Assembly: GCF_963665355.1 (NCBI RefSeq)
Contig: NZ_OY762229.1
Span: 1,488,001-1,552,000 of the forward strand
DNA from: an uncultured Desulfobacter sp.
GTDB taxonomy: Bacteria > Desulfobacterota > Desulfobacteria > Desulfobacterales > Desulfobacteraceae
Direction: 5' to 3'
DNA: 64,000 nt
A model generated the notes under the pieces. That model had not been told where the DNA came from. It was given only the letters and a program-made list of their open reading frames with translations, and searched no databases. Position numbers and translations under genes: made by a program. Position 1 is the stretch's first letter. Every line of letters begins with the position of its first letter. This document shows positions 30,397-38,895 of the stretch, piece after piece.

Positions 30397-31444
30397 AGAG
30401 AGATCCTTTACAGCAATCATGCACAACGCAATTTCTGCCGTTGGCCTTGGCCTTGTATAAGTATTTATCTGCTCTTGAGATCCAGGAAGAAAAACTGTTA
30501 CCGGAACCCTTTTTAACCAGGCCCTGGGTAACCCCGATACTAATGGTCACAAAAATGCCGTCCGGTCTGGATTTTTCCACATCTTTCCGGATTTTTTCAG
30601 CCATTAGCGGCACAGAAGGGGTGAGGATGTTGGAAAACAAGATGACAAATTCTTCCCCGCCATACCGGCACAGCACATCTGATTTCCGGACACTCCCCTT
30701 CAAAGATTTCGCAACGCCTTTGAGTACAGTGTCACCCCTTGGATGGCCATATCTGTCATTAATCTTTTTAAAATGGTCAATATCAATCATGAAGACGGCT
30801 ATATTCTCTCTTCTACGCTCAGCCAGGGAAAACAATTCCTTCGCAACAATTAAAAACCCCCGCCGATTGAACAGGCCGGTCAACCCGTCAGTCATTGCGA
30901 TGTTGGCTAAAATCTTATTTCTTCTCCAAAGGCTTTGCAGCGTTTCTCCCAGTAGTTCCAACTCGGGTGTTATATGGCTATATTGGATGAACATATCCAT
31001 AAATTTCCTGATATGGCAGTCATGTGTATCTGAGGGATCAATATCTCCGCCCAGGGGTTTTAAGGCGTTAAAAAGCACCTTAAAAGTTGGATGCAGCATG
31101 TAATATTCCAGCCGGTAGGCCAGGATCAGTGCGTTTTCCATTGATTTTCTTTCTTCCCAGCGGCTTGAGAGAACCTCAATTTTATCCAATATGGCAGATA
31201 GTTCTTTTTGGATATCTGATGGCGTATCAAAAACGGAAGGAAAGATGCAGTCTTTAGCCGTCTGTTCAATCTTGTTCCAAAAAACAGCATGGATTTTTTC
31301 TTCTTCAGCCATCTCGACCCAGAACGTCTTGAGCGCCGTTATCTCTTCTGTCTGGGAAAGCTTGGTATATATCTGTATTGCCTTTTGATTAATGGAACTA
31401 CACAGACGAATGATCCCCCAGGTGCTGTCATTTTTCATATCCAT
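30314..31444 (-). CDS. Diguanylate cyclase with N-terminal ferritin-like domain
   Basis: Protein of 376 residues. The N-terminal helical half contains IYTKLSQ, WVEMAEEEKIHAVFW (an ExxH-type motif as in ferritin-like and rubrerythrin domains), ALILAYRLEYYML and further Glu/His helices. From about residue 180 a GGDEF domain runs DGLTGLFNRRGF, FMIDIDHFKKIND and the active-site RYGGEEF. It should make cyclic di-GMP in response to iron, oxygen or redox state if the N-terminal diiron site is real. The C-terminal 35 residues overlap the ftsH start. Cytoplasmic, no transmembrane helix. Confidence 0.8.
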   Translation of the reverse strand: MDMKNDSTWGIIRLCSSINQKAIQIYTKLSQTEEITALKTFWVEMAEEEKIHAVFWNKIEQTAKDCIFPSVFDTPSDIQKELSAILDKIEVLSSRWEERKSMENALILAYRLEYYMLHPTFKVLFNALKPLGGDIDPSDTHDCHIRKFMDMFIQYSHITPELELLGETLQSLWRRNKILANIAMTDGLTGLFNRRGFLIVAKELFSLAERRRENIAVFMIDIDHFKKINDRYGHPRGDTVLKGVAKSLKGSVRKSDVLCRYGGEEFVILFSNILTPSVPLMAEKIRKDVEKSRPDGIFVTISIGVTQGLVKKGSGNSFSSWISRADKYLYKAKANGRNCVVHDCCKGSLYVEQTESVKSHPGEIAQPVCRNRSQIR

Positions 31445-31493
31445 ATCCTTTCCTTACATTCTTTCGGAGAAGGTATTCACAGGCCAGGGGTAA

Positions 31494-32531
31494 TCAATCC
31501 GATTTTGTGATGGTGGAAAGCGATTTAATCCCCAGTGTTTCAATGAGCCGGTTGATATCCGTTGTTTTAAGATTCATTCCTCCTTCGGATACCGGAAGCA
31601 GAATGATACGTTTGCCCTCAAGCGCTTCTGCAATTTTCAGTTTCACGATGGTTTCTCCGCCGGAACCGGCCAGGGCATTGTTCATCTCCCGGATGCCTCT
31701 GGCTTCGGCAATGCCTTCCGCTTCAATGGCCCTGGCCAGAAGCTGCTGCTTTTCCAGATAAACGTCCGCCTCAATTTTCTCCCTTTGATATTGGCCGTCA
31801 GCATTGGCAACCATTTTGTTCACCTCCCCCCTTGCCTCTTCCAGTTTGCGTTTGTACTCTTCAAGGGCGGCATGCTGGGCTGATTTGTTTTTCTCCACCT
31901 GTTGATCCGCCACTTTTTTATCTTCAATGGCTTTGGTGTACTCTGCATTGAACCGGTAGTCATTGGTCAGCACCTTTTCAATGACAATGCCCATGGGCCC
32001 AAGAATCCTGTCCAATGCGTCCTTGGCCTTCCCGGCCTGGGTTTCCCTTGCCTCGGCCACATAAAAGGCTTCGGTTTTCAACTCCCCGAAGATATCCCGG
32101 GGCTTGCTTCTGGCAACAGTCCTGACGATGGTTTCCCGCAGGACGGCATCGTTTGGGGCCACATACTGCAGAATATACGGGGCTTTTGAGGCGTCAATCC
32201 GGTAGGCAATGATCACATCAAGGCTAATGTCATTTCCGTCAATGGTTTTAAACAGCAGATCGTCCTGGGCTCTGCGGTCCCCCCGGCTTTTTGAAAAGGT
32301 CATTTCCAGATTCTGCAGCTTGGTGTCAAAGACATGCCAGTCATTGATAAAGGGCAGGAAAAAATAGGTTGAGCCCTGGGCATACACATGGTCCTCCACA
32401 CCTTTGGGGGCAAACAGGCCGATTTTCCGGGTCCGGACACCGACCTCGGTTTCTCCTGTGGTATGGAACATACAGCCCGTAGCCGAAAGACAAGCCGTCA
32501 TCAGAACTATAAAAAGGATAAAACGCTTCAA
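31494..32531 (-). CDS. SPFH (prohibitin/HflC-like) lipoprotein
   Basis: Protein of 345 residues with a signal peptide ending LSATGC, a plausible lipobox. A SPFH/Band 7 domain follows (GVRTRKIGLF, VAPNDAVLRETIVRTVAR), then a long charged coiled coil (AALEEYKRKLEEARGEVNKM). Such proteins assemble membrane microdomains and, as HflKC, cage FtsH. It overlaps the upstream SPFH gene by 4 bases (ATGA), so the two probably form a hetero-oligomer. Confidence 0.8.
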   Translation of the reverse strand: MKRFILFIVLMTACLSATGCMFHTTGETEVGVRTRKIGLFAPKGVEDHVYAQGSTYFFLPFINDWHVFDTKLQNLEMTFSKSRGDRRAQDDLLFKTIDGNDISLDVIIAYRIDASKAPYILQYVAPNDAVLRETIVRTVARSKPRDIFGELKTEAFYVAEARETQAGKAKDALDRILGPMGIVIEKVLTNDYRFNAEYTKAIEDKKVADQQVEKNKSAQHAALEEYKRKLEEARGEVNKMVANADGQYQREKIEADVYLEKQQLLARAIEAEGIAEARGIREMNNALAGSGGETIVKLKIAEALEGKRIILLPVSEGGMNLKTTDINRLIETLGIKSLSTITKSD

Positions 32532-33628
32532 TTGTCACCTCCCTGGCGAACGTCAAATAATTTCAGTGTGTTGCTAAGATCCAGCGGATTGACCCCATGG
32601 GCGCCGTCGCTGGGAAGGATAATCAGATCAAGGCCCTTATACGCCTGGGCCATCTTTAAGCCCACCATGCGGTCGGACCCAATGCCTTTTAATGCTTCAT
32701 TTTTCAAGCGCACCTGTTCGGCTTCCGACAGTTTCACCAGAAGATCGGCATTGGCCTTTATTTTACGGACATAGAGGTCTTTTTCCGCAATTTTGCGAGT
32801 CACATAGGCTTTGCCTGTTTCGATCTCAACGGCGGCGATGACCATGCCCTCCTGGACAATCTTTTTTAACTGGGCTTCTTCCTTGGCTGCCCGGGCTGCG
32901 GCCTGGTTGGTGAAGACCATCTGATCCTGAAGTTTTTTGGCTTCAATATTTTTCTGGATTTCAGGACTGTATCTGAAATAGCGGACCAGCACCTGGTCCA
33001 CTTCAATCCCCTTCAGATTGAGTTCCCGGTTAAGATTATCTTTGGCCTCTTCAGCCTTCTTAACCCGCAGAGGGCTGTTATAAAATTCTTCGGTGGTCAG
33101 TTTGCCCAGGGTCTCTTTCAAGGCAGGCTCGGCTTTAGGTATGATACCGTTGTCTTCGTACAGTTTGCCCGGGCCGATGGTGGTAAATACCAGGTAGGGG
33201 TCCTTGATGTGGTAGAGCATGGATACATCAACATCCACAAAAAAACCGTCCGAGGTCTGGATATGGGCAGCACGGTCTTTTCTGGCGCCACCGGCTGCGG
33301 TTTCAGGGAAATTGGTCAGCTCCAGCACCTGGATACCCTTGGGAAGGCGATACATCCGCTGCAGCCCGAACGGCAGGACAAATGTCAGCCCGGCATGGTA
33401 AACTTCTTTTTGAACCCCCCGGGCCATCCCCACACGGACCACTTTAATGCCGTATTCACCCGGCTCTACGTAGGCGAATAAAAATCTATAGCAAAGGTAT
33501 AAAATTACGGCCAATATGAGCAGAATTTGAAATCCAACACCCGTCCGCAGATTTGAGAAAAAACCGCCTAAGGGCCTCTTCGCCCTGGTCAAATAGTCCT
33601 TGAATTGATTGGTCTGGTTCTCTGTCAT
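32528..33628 (-). CDS. SPFH (prohibitin/HflK-like) membrane protein
   Basis: Protein of 366 residues from MTENQTNQF; an in-frame start 33 bases upstream is less likely. One transmembrane helix (VGFQILLILAVILYLCYRFL) is followed by a SPFH domain (FAYVEPGEYGIKVVRVG, DGFFVDVDVSMLYHIKDP) and a coiled coil with repeated KKLQDQMVF and AAARAAKEEAQLKK. It is paired with the following gene and close to ftsH, which supports an HflK/HflC-like complex controlling membrane proteolysis. Confidence 0.8.
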   Translation of the reverse strand: MTENQTNQFKDYLTRAKRPLGGFFSNLRTGVGFQILLILAVILYLCYRFLFAYVEPGEYGIKVVRVGMARGVQKEVYHAGLTFVLPFGLQRMYRLPKGIQVLELTNFPETAAGGARKDRAAHIQTSDGFFVDVDVSMLYHIKDPYLVFTTIGPGKLYEDNGIIPKAEPALKETLGKLTTEEFYNSPLRVKKAEEAKDNLNRELNLKGIEVDQVLVRYFRYSPEIQKNIEAKKLQDQMVFTNQAAARAAKEEAQLKKIVQEGMVIAAVEIETGKAYVTRKIAEKDLYVRKIKANADLLVKLSEAEQVRLKNEALKGIGSDRMVGLKMAQAYKGLDLIILPSDGAHGVNPLDLSNTLKLFDVRQGGDN

Positions 33629-33866
33629 AGTCAGTTCCTTTATGAGACACAATTCATGCAAATGGGATGAATCATGGATTTAGTGGCTTATTCCTCAGTT
33701 CCTGTCGGATCCTGTCGAAAAATAAGAAAATGAGGCGGGGCAATTGGGTTGCGGGTTTCCCGCGTTAGAAAATATATCGTTTATAAATTTTCCTGCAATG
33801 GAACCCGTATCCGCATAAATTCCGGGCTGAAGATATCAGCCTGGGTCTTTGAACAATTTTATGCCA

Positions 33867-34196
33867 TCAGCCTTTTTTTTGCCTGAGCGCCTGGACAGTA
33901 TCCATCCCCCGGGTATGGGACACTGTATGAATCTGAATTCTGGGCGGTTCAGATAATAGTGTCTTTGTTCCCAGAAGCACACCGAACTGATGTGATTGGA
34001 TGTGATTGTCCATGTCTTTTGGGGTTTCCCATTCTTCCAGCAGTGTAAACCGGTTCTCATCGGTAATGTCGCAAACGGCACAACAGCTTCTGCAGCCGGG
34101 TTCCCTTCTCACCGGTTCCATCATGGAGAGAAGGGTTTGCAGCACTTCCAGATGTTTTTCCGGATGTGCTTTGAGAGTCATTCTGACAATCATCAT
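33867..34196 (-). CDS. ABM-domain (quinol monooxygenase-like) protein
   Basis: Protein of 109 residues. MIVRMTLKAHPEKHLEVLQTL, EPGCRSCCAVCDITDENRFTLLEEWE and HIQSHQF fit the dimeric antibiotic-biosynthesis-monooxygenase fold (YgiN-like). The residues CRSCCAVC give an unusual cysteine cluster. It may act on quinones or reactive carbonyls, or only bind a ligand. It lies downstream of the small basic gene and the sigma-54 promoter. Confidence 0.7.
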   Translation of the reverse strand: MMIVRMTLKAHPEKHLEVLQTLLSMMEPVRREPGCRSCCAVCDITDENRFTLLEEWETPKDMDNHIQSHQFGVLLGTKTLLSEPPRIQIHTVSHTRGMDTVQALRQKKG

Positions 34197-34245
34197 TCGA
34201 ATCTCCTCTTAAAAGCATGCTGGACTATTGAAATAAACAAGACGG

Positions 34246-34386
34246 TTAAACATCACTGGAGCCTCTCCCTGAAATTGCTTCCGGAGGGCTATGTTGCTTT
34301 GTTTGTTTGCGTTCATCTTTGGGCGTCAGTTTGGCTTTTTTCTGTTTTTCACGCCTGCCTTTGTCTCGTTTCCCTTTGTCACCCAT
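34246..34386 (-). CDS. Small highly basic lysine-rich protein
   Basis: Peptide of 46 residues from MGDKGKRDKGRREKQKK; the ATG has AGGAGAAAAG upstream. About a third of the residues are Lys or Arg, with no hydrophobic segment, and it is probably disordered. Small MGDKxxKDK-type proteins recur in Desulfobacterota as uncharacterised proteins. It is the first gene after the sigma-54 promoter at 34475, so it is probably strongly inducible. A nucleic-acid or ribosome-binding role is only a guess. Confidence 0.6.
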   Translation of the reverse strand: MGDKGKRDKGRREKQKKAKLTPKDERKQTKQHSPPEAISGRGSSDV

Positions 34387-34474
34387 AATCTTTTCTCCTG
34401 GTTTAAAATCAGTTTTCCCCATTGCCCTCTTTTCCCTCATTTCCCGACCATGGGAGTGTTCGCTCCTTTAACAG

Positions 34475-34490
34475 TGCAATCATTGCACCA
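34475..34490 (-). promoter_or_regulatory. Sigma-54 promoter
   Basis: On the minus strand TGGTGCAATGATTGCA has GG and GC separated by exactly 10 bases and a perfect TTGCA -12 box. It also contains the palindrome GTGCAAT-C-ATTGCAC. It lies 89 bases upstream of the small basic gene and next to the gene for a sigma-54 activator. Confidence 0.65.
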
Positions 34491-34691
34491 TGGTTCTGAC
34501 AGAGGAAATTGTTCTTTTATGATGCTGGATTTTAAGGAGAAACACCCTAAGGCGAGGGCTCATTTAAAGAGAGTGGCGGGGCTGAAAGCGGTCTTATTTG
34601 TTCAATGGGTCAGATCGTGCCTTTTGTACAGGTCCATGTACCGGATCACGGTTATGGCTGCAGGAGGATCGGCCTCAGCGAAAAGTGAATC

Positions 34692-36197
34692 TCATTGGCA
34701 GTCAAAAGGAAATCTCTTAGGGGGAACAATATCCAGTTTACGCATGCGGGCACGCAATGTACTGCGATTAAGGCCAAGAATCTGGGCAGCACTGTTTTTA
34801 CCGCTGACTTTCCAGTGGGTCTTTTCGAGCACGCGGATGATATAATCGCGTTCAACCGCTTCCAGGGTTTTTAAGTCTTTACTCAAATGTCTGCAGGATC
34901 TGTCCAGATCATCCGCCAGGTAGAGTTTAGGGCCTGACGAATTGATCACTGCCCGTTCAAGAACATTTTCCAACTCTCTAACGTTTCCCGGCCAGTGATA
35001 GTTTAAAAGGGCATTTATTACATTTTGGGGGATCACCTTGATTTGCTTTCCAAGTCTGCGGGAGATTTTATCAATATAAAAATCAGCAAGGAGGGGGATA
35101 TCCTCTTTCCTTTCACGCAGAGGCGGCATGGTAATCGGAAAGACATTGAGCCGGTACCACAAATCTTTTCTAAAACGCCCTTTTTCAACTTCGTCCTCAA
35201 GATTCCGGTTTGTCGCGGCAATAATCCTTACATCCACCTTAATGGTGTGCGAATTGCCCAACCGTTCAAATTCACCATCCTGAATTACTCTGAGCAGCTT
35301 TGACTGCAATTCCAGGGGCAGTTCTCCGATTTCATCCAGAAACAGGGTGGCTTTGTCAGCAATCTCAAATCGTCCCTTGTGGCTGCGGTCTGCGCCGGTA
35401 AATGCCCCTTTTTCATGGCCGAAAAGCTCACTTTCTATAAGATTTAAGGGCAATGCCGCGCAATTGACTTTGATCAGTGCCCGGTTTTTCCGGCTGCTGT
35501 TGCTATGAATTGCCCGGGCCACAAGCTCCTTGCCGGTACCTGTCTCACCCAGAACCATAACGGTTGTGTCACTGTCTGCAATTTGCTCAACCTTGAAGAG
35601 CACATATTTAAGCCCGTCACTGTGACCGATAATGCTCTCGTGATTATGTTCCAGCTTGATCTCCTCTTTAAGATACGCGCGTTCATCTTCAAGTTGTTTT
35701 TTCAGTACTTTTATTTCATTAAAGGCTTTTTCTGTAAGTCTCTTTTCCTGTTCGGTCTTTTGTTTTTCCAGAACAAGTTGGGTGGTCCTTTCTTTTACTA
35801 TATCTTCAAGATTGCGCTTGTAATGTTCTTTTTCAGTCACATCCTCAATGGCCAGTAAAATCAGCTCCACTTTTTTAAGATCGTTATAAATTCTTATAGC
35901 ATTCAGATGCATGATTTTAGGCCCAATGACATCAAAGGAGTGTTCCACTTTAAAATCATTGAACACCCTATTCTCAGGCAGGATCTTCTCAAGCAATTCT
36001 CTGAGCCCGGGGATATTCCACTGCCCGTTGCCAAGATTATAAATTAAAACCCCTTCGGTCTCTTCCTGCCTGGCACAAAAAGACGTGTAGAAAGCGTTAT
36101 TTGCTTTGATAATTTTCAAATCAGCATCAAGGATCATCAACGGTTCACGGACTGAACTGAGAATATCAGTGAAAATATCTAAAAATTTTTTTTGCAT
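34692..36197 (-). CDS. PAS-containing sigma-54-dependent transcriptional activator
   Basis: Protein of 501 residues. An N-terminal PAS domain ([18 protein letters not shown]) is followed by a coiled coil (about 130-185) and an AAA+ domain with GETGTGKE near residue 216, GAFTGA near 266 and [11 protein letters not shown] Fis-type helix-turn-helix ends it ([16 protein letters not shown]). The intact GAFTGA loop means it can remodel sigma-54 RNA polymerase. There is no receiver domain, so the PAS domain probably senses the signal. It is transcribed after the transglutaminase-like gene. Confidence 0.9.
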   Translation of the reverse strand: MQKKFLDIFTDILSSVREPLMILDADLKIIKANNAFYTSFCARQEETEGVLIYNLGNGQWNIPGLRELLEKILPENRVFNDFKVEHSFDVIGPKIMHLNAIRIYNDLKKVELILLAIEDVTEKEHYKRNLEDIVKERTTQLVLEKQKTEQEKRLTEKAFNEIKVLKKQLEDERAYLKEEIKLEHNHESIIGHSDGLKYVLFKVEQIADSDTTVMVLGETGTGKELVARAIHSNSSRKNRALIKVNCAALPLNLIESELFGHEKGAFTGADRSHKGRFEIADKATLFLDEIGELPLELQSKLLRVIQDGEFERLGNSHTIKVDVRIIAATNRNLEDEVEKGRFRKDLWYRLNVFPITMPPLRERKEDIPLLADFYIDKISRRLGKQIKVIPQNVINALLNYHWPGNVRELENVLERAVINSSGPKLYLADDLDRSCRHLSKDLKTLEAVERDYIIRVLEKTHWKVSGKNSAAQILGLNRSTLRARMRKLDIVPPKRFPFDCQ

Positions 36198-36215
36198 TCG
36201 TGAATCCTAAGTTGT

Positions 36216-37037
36216 TTATTGAATCCTGCTTTGATATGCCGGGCCGGGTATCCGATGAACCTGGACGTTCATATTTAACAGCTCCACCGGGTCTCCGAAT
36301 TGCGTGTAGATTGCAACATCGGCTGCATCCCGGCCAAAGGCGATTGCAATACGGCCTCCTTTCAGATCGGGTCGTGTCGGATCGAATGTGTACCACCGAT
36401 TTCCAACATATGCCTCAAACCAGGCGTGCAGATCCATTGGTTCAAGGGATTCAAGGTAACCCACCACCATGCGGGCAGGGATCGACAGCGCCCGGCAGCA
36501 GGCAATTCCCAAATGGGCCATATCCCGACAGACGCCTTGTCCAAGCTGATTTACTTCAGAGGCACTTATTATTTGTTGCCCGAGGCCGGGTGCATACCGT
36601 ATCGTATCCCGGATATGATTTACAATGGCATCGCATTGATCGTATCCTAAGAGGCGGTCCGTTGTAACCAATGCAGCCATTTGTGTGAAACGGTCCGATT
36701 CACAATACCGGCTTGGGTACAGGAAAGGCAGAACTTCATAAGGTAAGTGTTGCACTGCGATAAACGGTGCGCCAGGTGCAGTATCGGACGCCTCAGCGGT
36801 TTCGATGTCAACGGACGTACTAACTGAAAAGAGACCGGCGGGTGCAACTAATCTTTGACATAGGTTCCCGAACGAATCAGTAAACTCTACCGCTGGTACG
36901 CCGGGTGACAGGATATATTCTTCGCGTGTGATCCACTGCTGACATCCACTACGGGGGCGAAGCATCAGCAAAAATGGTGTTGGAACCGACATTTTAAATT
37001 CAATTAGACAAGATGCGTTTAGCCACATGATAATCAT
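36216..37037 (-). CDS. Transglutaminase-like family protein
   Basis: Protein of 273 residues (ATG 37037 after GGGAGA; 37028 also possible). The N-terminal beta-rich region is followed by the Cys-His-Asp core: [20 protein letters not shown] with the nucleophile Cys, then [10 protein letters not shown] with His and TFDPTRPD with Asp. No signal peptide, so cytoplasmic. Such enzymes act as peptidases or amide-bond-modifying enzymes. It lies 18 bases before the sigma-54 activator gene and just after a decayed copy of the kinase gene with its promoter region. Confidence 0.82.
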   Translation of the reverse strand: MIIMWLNASCLIEFKMSVPTPFLLMLRPRSGCQQWITREEYILSPGVPAVEFTDSFGNLCQRLVAPAGLFSVSTSVDIETAEASDTAPGAPFIAVQHLPYEVLPFLYPSRYCESDRFTQMAALVTTDRLLGYDQCDAIVNHIRDTIRYAPGLGQQIISASEVNQLGQGVCRDMAHLGIACCRALSIPARMVVGYLESLEPMDLHAWFEAYVGNRWYTFDPTRPDLKGGRIAIAFGRDAADVAIYTQFGDPVELLNMNVQVHRIPGPAYQSRIQ

Positions 37038-37104
37038 TCTCCCTTTTGCTGCGCCAACACCGTTCCGTTTTTCTTTTAAAACCGGTTCATGAAAAACGGA
37101 GTTA

Positions 37105-37463
37105 TTATTTGTGGTTGAAGTTTTCCTGAAATTTTTGTTTAAAGGCACACACAATGATCTGGGCAAACTGATGTCCCTGGGTAATGTGATCCATATGGCA
37201 GTTCACTCATTTTGCCTGGAAACCGCTCATCAAAGGTCGTATAGTATACTACCGTTTTTTTTCATATCTTTTTTATCCTTTAGGGATGATTTCTTTAGAC
37301 ATATAGTTCACGTTATGTGCCAGGACAGAATACACCAGCACATGCTCTGTAACATATTGATTAATAAACAAAGTCAAATTGGAAAACGATGTGGAAAGTC
37401 TTTAACGACCGGATAAAAAAGATCAAATGTACCCAGACGGTCACATTTGACCCATTTCAAATG
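37105..37463 (-). pseudogene. Decayed copy of the cytidylate-kinase-like gene and its leader
   Basis: Bases about 37263-37463 match the leader of the kinase-like gene at 27282-27480, including the TGGCAC box and the CATTTGA-N6-TCAAATG inverted repeat (37444-37463). The coding part keeps only fragments on the minus strand: [13 protein letters not shown], then directly HMDHITQ and [10 protein letters not shown], with the stop at 37105. Two internal deletions have removed most of the gene. The leader now faces the transglutaminase-like gene. Confidence 0.8.
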
Positions 37464-37539
37464 ACGCGCATGAGCAGGGAACCCTGAGAAATCGCCACGC
37501 CAGCAGGGAACAGTCTGCTACGCCCAGGTCACGCCGTCC

Positions 37540-37735
37540 AAATTTTTATCGACTTCTATATTAATTGCCCTTAGGCAAACCCCTGGCTCTGCCGGGGGAC
37601 TCACGTGTGCCTGGCATGGCGCGCTTGCTGAAATACCGGTTCAAATGGTCGGTAACAAACCCGCCGTTACCAGACGGAAGGGGAACGCCAACAAGGCAAG
37701 GGCATTACCGGAAACGGGATGTCTGAAGGAAGCAT
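37540..37735 (+). repeat. Possible group II intron 5' structural remnant
   Basis: The stretch contains GGTAACAAACCCGCCGTTACC, GGAACGCCAACAAGGCAAGG and GGGATGTCTGAAGGAAGC. These resemble the structured region preceding the reverse-transcriptase frame in bacterial group II introns. No reverse-transcriptase frame follows. It sits between two fragments copied from the neighbouring island. The identification is by recall of motif style only. Confidence 0.25.
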
Positions 37736-37782
37736 GAGAAGGATAGATAGTGGTTCGTTCCTCACACGATCTATCTTTATTC

Positions 37783-37875
37783 GTTCCACTTCAAAATCAT
37801 TGAACATACTATTCTCAGGCAGGATCTTCTCAAGCAATTCTCTGAGCCTGGGGATATTCCACTGCCCGTTGCCTT
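37783..37875 (-). pseudogene. Duplicated fragment of the sigma-54 activator gene
   Basis: About 90 bases (TTCAAAATCATTGAACATAC to CACTGCCCGTTGCC) match 35946-36033 inside the PAS region of the activator gene, with only a few mismatches. No flanking activator sequence remains. The order relative to the kinase remnant is the same as in the intact island. Confidence 0.75.
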
Positions 37876-37906
37876 TATTTTGCGGCCTTGTGAAAAAAAG
37901 ATTGTT

Positions 37907-38356
37907 TTACTTTTCCAGATCATAACGATTCTTAAGCAGTTCTATCCTAATAGAAATTTCTGTGCCAAGTATTCCATCAATCTGGTTCACGGCCTCAATG
38001 AGGTCCCGCAGCTCCTCCTGGGATTTAGCATGGAATTCCATATCAAAGTCAAACGCGCCTGCCAGGTGAGCCAGATACCAAATGCAGCTCAGTTCCAGGA
38101 GCTTTTTTTTGATTTGGTTGTTTTTTTGGGGATTGGTCTTGATTTTAATGTTTCCTTCCAATTCATAGCCTATTTTTCGAGGATTCACGACAGCGACAAT
38201 TTGAATTATTTCATCGTCTATCAGTCGTTTCACCCGATTGCGGATCGCAGTTTCTGACAGATTCACCACGGCGGCAACCTCTGTGTTTGGCATACGTCCA
38301 TTTTTTTTGAGTAAGTTGATAATTTTAGAGTCGATATCATCGAGCGTCGAATTCAA
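37907..38356 (-). CDS. Lrp/AsnC-family transcriptional regulator
   Basis: Protein of 149 residues. The N-terminal winged helix-turn-helix (DDIDSKIINLLKKNGR, VNLSETAIRNRVKRLIDD) is followed by an RAM/ligand-binding domain (GYELEGNIKIKT, YLAHLAGAFDFDMEF). It is transcribed away from the amidohydrolase gene and probably controls itself and that gene, in response to an amino acid or related ligand. Confidence 0.88.
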   Translation of the reverse strand: MNSTLDDIDSKIINLLKKNGRMPNTEVAAVVNLSETAIRNRVKRLIDDEIIQIVAVVNPRKIGYELEGNIKIKTNPQKNNQIKKKLLELSCIWYLAHLAGAFDFDMEFHAKSQEELRDLIEAVNQIDGILGTEISIRIELLKNRYDLEK

Positions 38357-38895
38357 ACGGTCACCTCTTCTTGTTGGTTAGTGCTTTATCAATAACGAAT
38401 ATAAAATATAGTATCTTACTCTTTTTTACCGATTCGAATCAAGTTCGATCACGATACTTTAATCGTCGAGTTGCGTCGAAATTCGGTATAAACGATTTGA
38501 CATTCGAACAAAGGTAACATATAGGTGTGTTTAAAAGATACACTATTGTGTTTTTAAAAATATATTGAATTGATAATGCACAAAATTAATTTATGAGCTG
38601 CCGAGGATTTTCGGCAACAAACGTTTGCCAAGAACAGCAATGAAAGGAGCAAAGAATGAAATTGAAATTTGTTTAAATCCATAATCAGATTTAATTGTGA
38701 CCATGGGCCTTACAGAATCATAAATTATAAAAATAAATAAAAATCAAATTGTTAACTTAAGATTTACGGAGATGATACATCTCCCGGAAGATATAACATG
38801 GCAATACTTTGTTCACACGGAAGTCATTTTATTTATGATCGTAAATCAGGAAGGATTCTCATAAGTTAGCTTTTTTATTTCAAGGAGAGAGAACA
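38357..38895. promoter_or_regulatory. Divergent regulatory region with phased TCGA boxes
   Basis: TCGA occurs at 38434, 38445, 38466, 38476 and 38504. The first four are spaced 11, 21 and 10 bases apart, close to multiples of a helical turn, as expected where Lrp-type octamers wrap DNA. Further copies lie at the Lrp start (38331, 38340, 38347). The rest is AT-rich leader for the amidohydrolase gene, with AGGAGAG before its ATG. No coding frame is supported. Confidence 0.45.
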
